From the NCBI GenBank assembly GCA_016200265.1, contig JACQFE010000070.1, positions 1 to 64,000 on the forward strand: 64,000 bases of DNA, read 5' to 3'. Positions 49,144 through 56,946 of this stretch are shown in pieces (position 1 is the first letter of the stretch; every line of letters begins with the position of its first letter). Origin of the DNA: Planctomycetota bacterium. GTDB taxonomy: Bacteria; Planctomycetota; Phycisphaerae; UBA1845. Position numbers and translations under genes: made by a program. The notes under the pieces are model-generated. The model searched no databases and was not told where the DNA came from. It was given only the letters and a program-made list of their open reading frames with translations.

Positions 49144-49827
49144 ATGACTGATCCCTTATTGGGTGTAGATGCGCCGCCGACACAGACCTCAGCTGAGCAG
49201 GGCGGGGTGATGCAATTCCTAGCCCGCCCCATGATTGATAAGACCATCGCGGTTTTCGCCTCCGCGCCATTCGTGTACGCGCTGTATCATCGGCTCGCGG
49301 CAGGCACGCTGGACCTTCCTCGCGGCTGTGCTGCACTCGGTCAGTTGATCACGATCGCCACGATGGTACTCCGCCGAGCCCCGCAGCGCGTCACGCCGAA
49401 TCCCTTGTGGTGGCTGCTGGCCTTCGTTGCAACGTACAGCTCGCTTGCATGGGCGACTTTCGCGCCTCCGGGCCGCGCACTCATCCCCAGCGCCTTGGGC
49501 GATGGACTTGCGATCCTGTCAGTCGCAATCGTGATATACGCACGCCTGAGCCTGGGCCGGAACATCGGCTTTGTTCCGGCGCAGCGCACGATCGTGCAGT
49601 CCGGCGCGTACCGTTTCGTTCGACACCCAATTTATTCCGGATTGTTTCTCGCGTGGGTCGTACTGACGCTCCATCGATTTTCGCCGGCAAACGTCACACT
49701 GCTGATCGTTATTTGCACACTCTACGTGGTAAAGAGCTTGGTGGAAGAGGGGTTCCTCCGCAACGACCCCGCATACGCGCAGTATCTTCGACAAGTGAAA
49801 TATCGATTCGTTCCTGGTGTCGTGTAG
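49144..49827 (+). CDS. Isoprenylcysteine carboxyl methyltransferase (ICMT)-family membrane protein
   Basis: GAGAGGAGCATTCA precedes the ATG. 227 residues with about five membrane segments. The ICMT/PEMT signature RFVRHPIYSG near residue 157 and a downstream E-E pair (VEEGFLRNDP) followed by YAQYLRQVKYRFVPG identify a SAM-dependent membrane methyltransferase. Bacterial members methylate small or lipid substrates that remain unidentified in most cases. Stands alone on the plus strand. Confidence 0.85.
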   Translation: MTDPLLGVDAPPTQTSAEQGGVMQFLARPMIDKTIAVFASAPFVYALYHRLAAGTLDLPRGCAALGQLITIATMVLRRAPQRVTPNPLWWLLAFVATYSSLAWATFAPPGRALIPSALGDGLAILSVAIVIYARLSLGRNIGFVPAQRTIVQSGAYRFVRHPIYSGLFLAWVVLTLHRFSPANVTLLIVICTLYVVKSLVEEGFLRNDPAYAQYLRQVKYRFVPGVV

Positions 49828-49895
49828 CACCTGCAACGAACGCACGATCGGTTGCCAAGCGGCTTTAGCCTCTGGAATCTATGTTATGCAATTAA

Positions 49896-50189
49896 GTGCC
49901 TCTGACCGCTCGCCTGCCAGTGCCGACGAAAGGTGACCGCCACCAATCAGCACGAACTCGTTTCAATCGACGCACGACGCGCCGCAGCTTTCACACGACT
50001 CAACTTTTCCGTCTCTACAAGGACGGAGAGGAGTGGAAGCGGACCGCGAGTTTCGGTCGGAACGACCTGCCACTGGTTGTGAATGTCGCTGACCACGGTC
50101 ACCTCTGGATTCTCGAAGCCTGGAAGGAAAAAGACGGCGAGGTCGAGCATCCCGGCGAGCCGCGGCTCAGCCCTAATTGCACACCGTGA
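49896..50189 (+). pseudogene. Remnant of a small conserved protein
   Basis: The segment FRLYKDGEEWKRTASFG followed by NDLPLVVNVADHGHLWI matches the core of a family of about 60-residue proteins in plasmids and mobile DNA (pattern YKDGxxWKxxxSFGxDDL). The usual N-terminal strand pairs are replaced by basic low-complexity sequence (TRFNRRTTRRSF), and there is no Shine-Dalgarno. It looks like a 3' remnant fused to unrelated sequence. It overlaps the convergent lipoprotein gene by 17 bp. Confidence 0.45.
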
Positions 50190-50949
50190 GTGTTCTCTCC
50201 ACGTATGGGCACACTCCGGGGGCAGAGGAATTTCCCGGAAGCCCATCACCGCAAAAATTGTGAATGGCAGTAGACGCGAAGCAGTGAATCCACCGTACGC
50301 GATAGCTGCCCTGCTGCGTCGGCGCCGCAAACGTCACCGTATCCGTTGACGTTTCATCGCAAGTTGTAAGGAAATTGTCCCTCTCTGTCAGCGGATTATT
50401 GGGATCCCAGTTACCTAAAAAAGAGGTGTAGATGACTGCGTTGGTATCACAATCAATACAACGGTTCCATTGGACGGTCATCGTTACGGATTGTCCAGGC
50501 GACACCTGCGACGGAATCGAGACGCTCAAGGATTCGAAGCTCGGATTCCCTCCGGTGTTCTCACAAGCACCCGCACCATGCTGCTGCCACTGGGAGCTGT
50601 ATTGAGCCTCGAAGTCCGTAGAACATGCCACACCGGCCGAACTCGAACAGTTTCCAGTGCAATCTTGCGGACAGTTGGTTACGTCTTCACCAGTACCGCA
50701 AACACCGTTGCCGCAAACTTCGCCGGTGCTGCAATCTTCCGGACAGTTGGATACGTTTTCACCATTGCCGCAAACACCATTGCCGCACACTTCACCGCCA
50801 CCGCAATCTTGCGGACAGTTGGACACGTTTTCACCAGAACCACAAAAACCATTGCCGCAAATTTCACCGCCCAGACATCCCCCGAAGCATCCACCCGAAA
50901 AAAGCATCAAACAACAAATCAAAGAAAAAACCGCCGCTTTTCTCTTCAT
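50173..50949 (-). CDS. Cys-repeat lipoprotein
   Basis: 258 residues. A lipoprotein signal peptide (MKRKAAVFSLICCLMLFSGGC) is followed by three tandem 21-24-residue repeats of the form CGNGxCGxGENVxNCPxDC. Each has four Cys and Asn/Asp-rich loops, suggestive of disulfide-linked calcium-binding units. The C-terminal half is a beta-sandwich-like domain (SVSIPSQVSPGQSVTMTVQW) containing further Cys pairs. Such repeats occur in surface proteins of planctomycetes and myxobacteria. Surface location is likely; function unknown. Confidence 0.75.
   Translation of the reverse strand: MKRKAAVFSLICCLMLFSGGCFGGCLGGEICGNGFCGSGENVSNCPQDCGGGEVCGNGVCGNGENVSNCPEDCSTGEVCGNGVCGTGEDVTNCPQDCTGNCSSSAGVACSTDFEAQYSSQWQQHGAGACENTGGNPSFESLSVSIPSQVSPGQSVTMTVQWNRCIDCDTNAVIYTSFLGNWDPNNPLTERDNFLTTCDETSTDTVTFAAPTQQGSYRVRWIHCFASTAIHNFCGDGLPGNSSAPGVCPYVERTLTVCN
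50680..50870. repeat. Coding tandem repeat, about 63-66 bp period
   Basis: Three highly similar DNA units encode the CGNGxCGxGEN repeats of the lipoprotein at 50173-50949. Nucleotide identity is high even at third positions, so recent duplication or gene conversion is likely. Confidence 0.75.
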
Positions 50950-51227
50950 CTATTGGGCCCTTTCAAATCCAAAAAAGTAAGCGTCATACGATGACAAGAC
51001 ACCTCTGCCGGCGTTCGAATCACGAATGGCGCTAAAATGTATGCGATCATGAGTCAAAATCCAAGATGACCCCAATAGTACAACCGCTCCTGTCCCATCT
51101 TGCAACACCTGCGGATGGCCCTCAACAACAAGACCCACTACCGACTCCTGACCTTGACCGAGGAACATGAAGGACTTTATTTTCCCCGGCAGGGATGTTG
51201 AACCCCGCACGGCAAGGAGGCCAACCG

Positions 51228-51365
51228 ATGAGCAAAGGAATGGTCCGCGTCACGCGTCGGGAAATCGCCCGACGTGGTCCGACCGCAGGCGTCCCGGCAT
51301 TCATCGCCGACCCCGGCGACGACGCTGCCGCTGCTTCAGAAAAGTTCATGTCCTCGCTGCGTTGA
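51228..51365 (+). CDS. Small basic hypothetical protein, 45 residues
   Basis: The ATG is preceded by AAGGAGG at ideal spacing. The product MSKGMVRVTRREIARRG... ends in AAAASEKFMSSLR; the N-terminal half is basic and the C-terminal half acidic then helical. No family recognised. It stops 3 bp before the convergent MOSC gene. The strong Shine-Dalgarno is the main support. The interval 50950-51227 before it shows nothing else. Confidence 0.45.
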   Translation: MSKGMVRVTRREIARRGPTAGVPAFIADPGDDAAAASEKFMSSLR

Positions 51366-51367
51366 GA

Positions 51368-52120
51368 TCACACTCGCTCCCTCTTGTCCATAGCCGCATG
51401 GAGGAGGATGGACTGTCCTACCGTTAGTCCGCCGGTGCGGTTGACGGTGCCGTAGATTCCTGCGTTGTTCTGGTTCGCGCGAACGACTGCCTTTAGCATT
51501 TCTGGTGCAGACCTTGCCGAGTCCGGATCGAGGTTGACCATCGAGCAACGAACGTCTCGCTGTGTAACGGTTATGGCAGGGCAATCGTCCCCTTCGCCGA
51601 AGGAGAGGACTCCGCCTACCCACTCATCCTCCTGGAAGGGCGCCGATCGCAGCGAGCGAACCACGATGTTCGGGCGAAATCGCCGGACGTCCGGGCCTTG
51701 CCCCGCAAGTCGTCCGATCTCGTCCACCGTATCGAGCGTGATCACGGAGATGCTCGCCTCATCGAAGGTGCCATGTTTCAACCACATCATCTGCACGGGA
51801 GCGCCATGGCGGCGTCCTATCTCTGCGGCCAAGTCTTCTCCGAAGACGGGCATCTCTTCGCCATCCGGCGTGCGAACATGCGTGGGGAGTTCCCCCTGAG
51901 CGCCGCCTTCAGGTCGCTGCGGAGCAAATAGTAGTAATTCGGGAAGTTTGCTTGCGATCAGCCACGGGAACCCGCTGCGGTCATCCATGCGCCGCATCGC
52001 AAGACGCCTGTCGCCGTCGAGGCCGTGCCAGCCCAGCCTGGCGACCTCAAGTCGTTCGCCGCCCATGGACTTCACCGGATACCGGAAGATCGCCTCTATG
52101 TTTCCAATCTCGATAGGCAT
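51368..52120 (-). CDS. MOSC-domain protein
   Basis: 250 residues from ATG 52120; the longer frame upstream is not conserved-looking. The N-terminal beta-barrel (IEAIFRYPVKSMGGERLEVA) and the MOSC domain (about residues 105-245) with RFRPNIVV and a Cys in RDVRCSMVNLD fit the YiiM/mARC-type family. The conserved Cys is a candidate sulfur carrier or molybdenum-cofactor ligand. Members act in Moco-dependent reduction or sulfur transfer; the specific substrate is unknown. No molybdopterin synthesis gene is adjacent. Confidence 0.85.
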   Translation of the reverse strand: MPIEIGNIEAIFRYPVKSMGGERLEVARLGWHGLDGDRRLAMRRMDDRSGFPWLIASKLPELLLFAPQRPEGGAQGELPTHVRTPDGEEMPVFGEDLAAEIGRRHGAPVQMMWLKHGTFDEASISVITLDTVDEIGRLAGQGPDVRRFRPNIVVRSLRSAPFQEDEWVGGVLSFGEGDDCPAITVTQRDVRCSMVNLDPDSARSAPEMLKAVVRANQNNAGIYGTVNRTGGLTVGQSILLHAAMDKRERV

Positions 52121-52449
52121 GTTCAATTCCACCGCGCCCAACTGCACTTCATGACACGAGAGTGTAGGCGCTTTCTCGGGTGGCCTAAAGAGCCTGCCGC
52201 GAGCCCGAGGGTTTTGGCGGCCCTGTCCTCGCTGGTGCGAGAATCCCCTCTCGCACCCACCTCCACGGGAATCCCTTCCCGCACCAGTCTCTTTTCTGGC
52301 GGCCACCAAAGCCCAATCCTCCGCTATTCCCCTGATTTCTATCGGACCCCTTGGGAATCAGATCGATGCGAATTCGAATTCAAAACAAGCTCGGTAAAAT
52401 GAGAAGCCGCGGCACGCATCTTGCCAAGGGAATATGGGGTAGTCCGGCG
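52121..52449. other. Divergent intergenic region with nested hairpin
   Basis: Separates the MOSC and sialidase-like genes. CTGGTGCG (52232-52239) pairs with CGCACCAG (52280-52287), and inside it GGTGCGAGA/TCTCGCACC offers an alternative stem, so two mutually exclusive structures are possible. It may be a palindromic repeat or a regulatory leader. No coding frame of note. Confidence 0.4.
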
Positions 52450-54243
52450 ATGTACACTCGCACCATCATGATCGCAATCGTCTTCGTGGCTGCCTGCGTT
52501 GCAACCGCGAATCCGCCTCCGCATGAACAGCCGCCAACGATGCCGTGGATCAGGCCGGTGCGCGAAATCACGCAGTCAACTGCGGAAATCCACGCTCCTT
52601 GCGCGAGCCACGTAACGCGCGACGGCTACACCAGCATTCAGGTCAACGTTGATGCCTACGGTTGCAACATTCCAGGCGATGCCGCCAACGAACCGTCAAT
52701 CGCAATCGATCCAACTGACCCTAAGAAGATTGTGATCGGTTGGCGACAATTCGACAGCGTGCTTTCCGATTTTCGACAGGCTGGATGGGCTTATAGTCAT
52801 GACGCTGGTCATACCTGGGTTTTCAAAGGATCGCCGACGTTCGGTGTCGAGGGTAGCGATCCTGTGCTTGCCGCCGGACCAAACGGTGAAATCTACTATC
52901 TAAGCATCAACATGGATGAAATGCGATTTTTCCGTTCTCACGACGGAGGGGTGTCCTGGCTGCCCAAAACGATAGTAGCAGATGGTTTTTGGGACAAGCC
53001 TTGGATGTCCGTTGATGGCACTTTGAGTCCCGGTCGCGGAGCCATTTATGTCGCAGCGGAAGACTACATGTTCCAATCGCTTGATGGCGGAAATGGATTC
53101 CTTGAGACCGGCTCTAACGTAGGGCTGGAGCCGACTACAACAGTAGGACCTGACGGTACTTTTTATGTTTTGGCTTCGAATGTCATTTACCGTGCGTCTG
53201 TTCCCTGGGACGATTCGATTCCCATCGACTTCGACCTCCGACGCCACCGCTTGAATTTTGCTTTGTCGTGCCCCTCACCTACCGTCGTGATTTCTCCTCA
53301 TGCCCAGCCAAACCCGAACGGCTCGCTAGGGCAACAATGGATCGTTTCCGACGCGAGCATGCCCGCATCTGCCTACCATACCTACGTATTGATTGCCGGC
53401 CCGTGCCCAGGCAGTCTCGACGAGGATGTCTTCGTCGAACGAAGCTCTGACCGTGGATTGACCTGGTCCGCTCCGAAACGAGTAAACGACGACCCTGTCG
53501 GCAATGGTGCCTGGCAATGGTTCTACATGATGTCCGTGGCCCCCAACGGGCGAATCGATGTGGCCTGGAACGACACCAGGAACTACCCGAACCCGCCGGA
53601 TCGAAGTGCCTTGAGCGAACTCTATTACGCTTACTCAAAGGATCACGGCGACACCTGGTCAGCGAATGTGCCCGTCAGCCCCGTTTTCGATTCCTATGTA
53701 GGTTGGCCGATGCAGAGTAAAATTGGCGATTACTATCACATGCTCTCCGATAATCTTGGCGTCAATGTCGCGTACGCGGCGACGTATAACGGCGAACAGG
53801 ATATTTACTTCCTTCGCATCGGCCCATGGGATTGCAACGGTAATCAAATCGACGATGCAGTGGATATCGCCAGCGCCACCAGCCTCGACTGCAACGGCAA
53901 CGGCGTGCCCGATGAATGCGAATATCGCGCCGACTTCGACGGTGACGGCCTGACTACTTACAACGATTTCGCCACTTTTCTTGGGAATTTCACCGGACCG
54001 CTTGCTCACGCGCGGGGTTCTGATGGTGGGCACGGCCCACCCTACGCGCCTGAATCCGAACCCCAAGTGCCAGCGCGGGGCGGTGCCTCCTCCCTTGATA
54101 AGGGGGGACCAAGGGGGGTCGCACCGGGCGCTCACGCTTCCGGCTCTGATAATAACTGCGCAGCGCTCTCCGACATCGACCACGACGGCGACGTGGACCT
54201 GAGAGACTTCTACGGATTGCAACAGATATTCGTGACGCCGTAG
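52450..54243 (+). CDS. Exported sialidase-like Asp-box protein with interrupted calcium repeats
   Basis: ATG 52450 gives a clean signal peptide (MYTRTIMIAIVFVAACVATA) and a 597-residue product. Four Asp-box (BNR) motifs are visible: SHDAGHTW, SHDGGVSW, SSDRGLTW and SKDHGDTW, marking a beta-propeller as in sialidases and Vps10-like proteins. No sialidase Arg triad could be assigned, so enzymatic activity is uncertain. The C-terminus has DCNGNQIDDAVD, DCNGNGVPDECE and DFDGDGLTTYNDF calcium-type motifs. The second half of the pair (DIDHDGDVDLRDF) is separated from the first by about 50 residues encoded by palindromic repeats (54004-54150). Confidence 0.75.
   Translation: MYTRTIMIAIVFVAACVATANPPPHEQPPTMPWIRPVREITQSTAEIHAPCASHVTRDGYTSIQVNVDAYGCNIPGDAANEPSIAIDPTDPKKIVIGWRQFDSVLSDFRQAGWAYSHDAGHTWVFKGSPTFGVEGSDPVLAAGPNGEIYYLSINMDEMRFFRSHDGGVSWLPKTIVADGFWDKPWMSVDGTLSPGRGAIYVAAEDYMFQSLDGGNGFLETGSNVGLEPTTTVGPDGTFYVLASNVIYRASVPWDDSIPIDFDLRRHRLNFALSCPSPTVVISPHAQPNPNGSLGQQWIVSDASMPASAYHTYVLIAGPCPGSLDEDVFVERSSDRGLTWSAPKRVNDDPVGNGAWQWFYMMSVAPNGRIDVAWNDTRNYPNPPDRSALSELYYAYSKDHGDTWSANVPVSPVFDSYVGWPMQSKIGDYYHMLSDNLGVNVAYAATYNGEQDIYFLRIGPWDCNGNQIDDAVDIASATSLDCNGNGVPDECEYRADFDGDGLTTYNDFATFLGNFTGPLAHARGSDGGHGPPYAPESEPQVPARGGASSLDKGGPRGVAPGAHASGSDNNCAALSDIDHDGDVDLRDFYGLQQIFVTP
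54004..54150. repeat. Composite palindromic repeat cluster inside the sialidase-like gene
   Basis: Contains a CCCC(AAGTGCCAGCGC)GGGG hairpin at 54061-54080, a TCCCTTGATAAGGGGGG ... GGGGGG unit at 54088-54119 and GCGCTCACGCTTCCGGCTCT at about 54129-54148. These are the same three unit types as downstream of uvrB (27447-27543). The insertion keeps the reading frame open. Confidence 0.75.
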
Positions 54244-54777
54244 CCTGGCGCTCGCCAAATTCCCAAAATTCGCCGACCACCCATGAAGTTCTTTCCTATA
54301 TGAACCGGCAAACGATGCGACTTCCGCTGAATCAGCCTGGGTTTCACCGCTCCCCGATTCCCTATTCGCACCCTTCACATTTTCGGCTATTTTGCACTCC
54401 TCGTTCGCACCTTCGGTCTTTTCGCACATTCGCCCCCTTCGAACTCTCCACCTCTTTCGCGCTTTGTTTCGATCTTCGCCATTCGCTCTTCGAATTTCTC
54501 TTTGTTGCCTTTTTGCCTGTTGCCTTGCCGAGAGTGCCACATGATGACATTCGTGAAAATTATCCTTTCCAAACGAACCCATACGAAAGCCTTACTTGAA
54601 AGTCGCGCCCATCCAAAAGAGGCACCAATGGTGGCTATGCCCACACAACACCCAAGCCCTTGACAGGAGAGCCTGAATCGTGTCTAATTCTCGCGCGACT
54701 CGCGAAGCTGCTCTTACGCCGCTTCCATCACGTCGGCGGAGGTTAGGGATCAGCCGGATCACTCGGAGAGGAATTCA
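54244..54777. other. Intergenic region, pyrimidine-rich on the plus strand
   Basis: From about 54350 to 54530 the plus strand is dominated by C and T with recurring TTCGC / CTTCG words; its complement reads as Lys/Glu/Arg-rich nonsense frames. No gene called. Before pyrB there is GGAGAGGAATTCA, its Shine-Dalgarno. Confidence 0.4.
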
Positions 54778-55887
54778 ATGGTCACCATGGAAATCGCCCG
54801 ACAGCAAGTGGCTCAAAGCGACACCGCTCAGCGCGTCGCGGCCCTGAATCACAACGATCGACCCTTTCACGCAGTGCTGGCTCAGCAGTTCGACCGGGCA
54901 AACGTCGAGCAAATCTGCCAGCTCGCGGACATGATCCGTTCCATTGCCGAGTCACGCCAGGGCAGCCAGTATTTGCGCACGCTTCTCAGCCACCGCCGCG
55001 CGATGCTCTATTTCATTCAGCCGTCGACGCGAACTTTTCTTTCGTTCACGGCCGCTTGCCAGATCGTCGGCACGCCGTACAGCGAAGTTCGCGATCGCTC
55101 GACCTCGTCCGAAGTCAAGGGCGAATCCGAAGACGACACAATTCGCACCTTCAGCCAGTATTTCGACTTCATCATCATGCGCCACCCGGTGGAAGGCTTC
55201 GCGGAGCACGTGGCCCGAATGCTCAATTCCATGCACCGTCCGATTCCCGTGATCAACGCCGGCTCGGGCAAGGATCAACATCCGACGCAGGCGTTGCTCG
55301 ACATTTACACGCTCTATCGCGCGTTCGCCGATCCAGCCGCGCCGCGCGGCGAGCCGCGATACACCAAGAATATTTTCGCGGGCAAGACGATTGCGTTCGT
55401 CGGCGATCTCAAGCGAGGCCGCACCGTCCGCTCGCTCACGTATCTGCTCTGCCGATATCCCGGCGTGCGATTGGTGTTCGTATCACCGCCGGAATTGCGA
55501 ATCGGCGACGATATTCTTGACCACGTCCAGCGCCACAACATCGAGCATGAATTTCAGGACGACGTTCGCGCCAACATCGGCGACTACGACGCGATTTACA
55601 TGACCCGCTTGCAGGATGAGCATGATGTGGCCGGCGAATCGAAGAAGATCGACTATTACCGCTATTCTCTGACCTACGAAATGGCCCGCGATTTCAAACC
55701 GGGTCTGGCGATCATGCACCCGCTGCCGCGGCGACACGAACTCGACGAACGGCTCGATGCGTTGCCGCAGGCGAAGTATTGGGGCCAGGTGCAAAACGGA
55801 ATGTGGGCTCGGGCCGCACTCATCGCCACGATCTTCAACGTCGACGGCCCGATCCGCGATCACTATCAAGCGTATTACACGTTCTAA
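54778..55887 (+). CDS. pyrB: Aspartate carbamoyltransferase catalytic chain
   Basis: Carbamoyl phosphate plus aspartate to carbamoyl aspartate, second step of pyrimidine synthesis, cytoplasmic. 369 residues with QPSTRTFLSF (carbamoyl-phosphate loop; standard is STRT), SSEVKGESEDDTIR, HPTQALLDIYTL, VGDLKRGRTVRSL and MHPLPRRHE. It is longer than E. coli PyrB (about 310) through an N-terminal extension of some 45 residues and an insert after DIYTLYRAF. No pyrI or other pyr gene is adjacent. Confidence 0.9.
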   Translation: MVTMEIARQQVAQSDTAQRVAALNHNDRPFHAVLAQQFDRANVEQICQLADMIRSIAESRQGSQYLRTLLSHRRAMLYFIQPSTRTFLSFTAACQIVGTPYSEVRDRSTSSEVKGESEDDTIRTFSQYFDFIIMRHPVEGFAEHVARMLNSMHRPIPVINAGSGKDQHPTQALLDIYTLYRAFADPAAPRGEPRYTKNIFAGKTIAFVGDLKRGRTVRSLTYLLCRYPGVRLVFVSPPELRIGDDILDHVQRHNIEHEFQDDVRANIGDYDAIYMTRLQDEHDVAGESKKIDYYRYSLTYEMARDFKPGLAIMHPLPRRHELDERLDALPQAKYWGQVQNGMWARAALIATIFNVDGPIRDHYQAYYTF

Positions 55888-55902
55888 GGCCGTTCAGCGG
55901 AT

Positions 55903-56090
55903 AGGTGCATCAAGATGCACCTACTTGGCTGATCAGAACCGCGAGTGTTCACGAGCGGCTGGTCCCTGAGGTGGCGCAGGTGCGTGCCGGGGCGCTCCAT
56001 TCTGTCGCGGTTCTGATTGCTGGCGGCTCGTGGTGAAACTTTTGGAACGGGTTTGCAACCCGTGTTTTCACCGGTTGAAAACCGGTACCA
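55903..56090. repeat. Hairpin repeat cluster after pyrB
   Basis: AGGTGCATC/GATGCACCT (55903-55922) follows the pyrB stop closely. Further on are AACGGGTTTGCAACCCGT (56046-56063) and ACCGGTTGAAAACCGGT (56069-56085). The last two belong to a dispersed GGTTTGCAACCC / CCGGTTGAAAACCGG type typical of planctomycete intergenic DNA. The remainder of 55888-56241 is non-coding. Confidence 0.6.
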
Positions 56091-56241
56091 CAATCGGTTG
56101 ACTGACTTTCGCCACGGACTGCTTGCACGGGCGCGTCCATTGTATCCTGATTGCAGGCTGTTGGCCGAAATCAGCCCACTTGTGAATCGTTGTTCGTCCG
56201 CCGATTCCGAAAAGCAGCGCCTTCGGTTACAATTCCAATGC

Positions 56242-56775
56242 ATGAGCGACGTGCCTCCCAGTTCACCGATTGAAGACGATCCGGCGGCGAGCGGCGCCGA
56301 ATGGATTGAAGAACAGCCGACCGCGCTCGAGCCTCCGGCAGTGGGGGATGAATTCGAGCAGCAATTGGACAGTGACAACGCCAAAGTTGATTTCGTTGGC
56401 GAATTGCCGACCGAAGTTCCGCCAATCGCGGCCAGGGAGGTCGCTTCATCCGAGCCGTTGCACGCCGATCTTCAGTCGTCGGCGCCGGCAGCCGATTGGG
56501 AGAACGAATTATCGCCACAGCGGCTCGCGGTTGAATTGCGGCGTATTGAAACGGATGTGCGCGCGATCATCGACCCGCGCGATTCCGTGCGGAAACGGAA
56601 ATTGACCGGGACGCATCGCTGGCACGAGCTGGAAGAGGACATCATTTCCTGGCAATATTCAGGCCGCTTTGAGCAGTCCCAGCTTCAGCGGGTCCGCGAA
56701 CTCATCGTGCAGCGAAACCACCTATTCGATCACTTGCGGTTCCTGGCCTCAACCCGCCCCACGTGGAATTCGTAA
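56242..56775 (+). CDS. Hypothetical acidic protein
   Basis: The ATG at 56242 is preferred because upstream codons belong to the palindromic repeats. 177 residues: an acidic, disordered-looking N-terminal half (SPIEDDPAASGAEWIEEQP) and a helical C-terminal half (LAVELRRIETDVRAIIDP, then WHELEEDIISWQYSGRF and QLQRVRELIVQRNHLFDHL). No signal peptide and no recognised family. Confidence 0.6.
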   Translation: MSDVPPSSPIEDDPAASGAEWIEEQPTALEPPAVGDEFEQQLDSDNAKVDFVGELPTEVPPIAAREVASSEPLHADLQSSAPAADWENELSPQRLAVELRRIETDVRAIIDPRDSVRKRKLTGTHRWHELEEDIISWQYSGRFEQSQLQRVRELIVQRNHLFDHLRFLASTRPTWNS

Positions 56776-56946
56776 CCAATTTGCATCAGGATTGCGAATC
56801 GGCGTTCGAATCCGCGTCCGGCAGGCCCGATAATGCCGATTGATCCGGGAAATCGCTGGGACTATCATTCCTGTAAGTAGTCAATCGCGGTTGGGGTTTT
56901 TGCACAAATAGACAAGCCGCGCCGGGAGGGGAGAAACTCCAGATCC

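Noticed and set aside
50680-50870. Tandem repeat resembling a CRISPR array
   Set aside because: The period follows codons, there are no unique spacers and the units encode the Cys repeats of a lipoprotein.
54387-54644. Lys/Glu/Arg-rich minus-strand frame before pyrB
   Set aside because: It is the complement of a pyrimidine-rich low-complexity stretch, with no start signals or conserved pattern.
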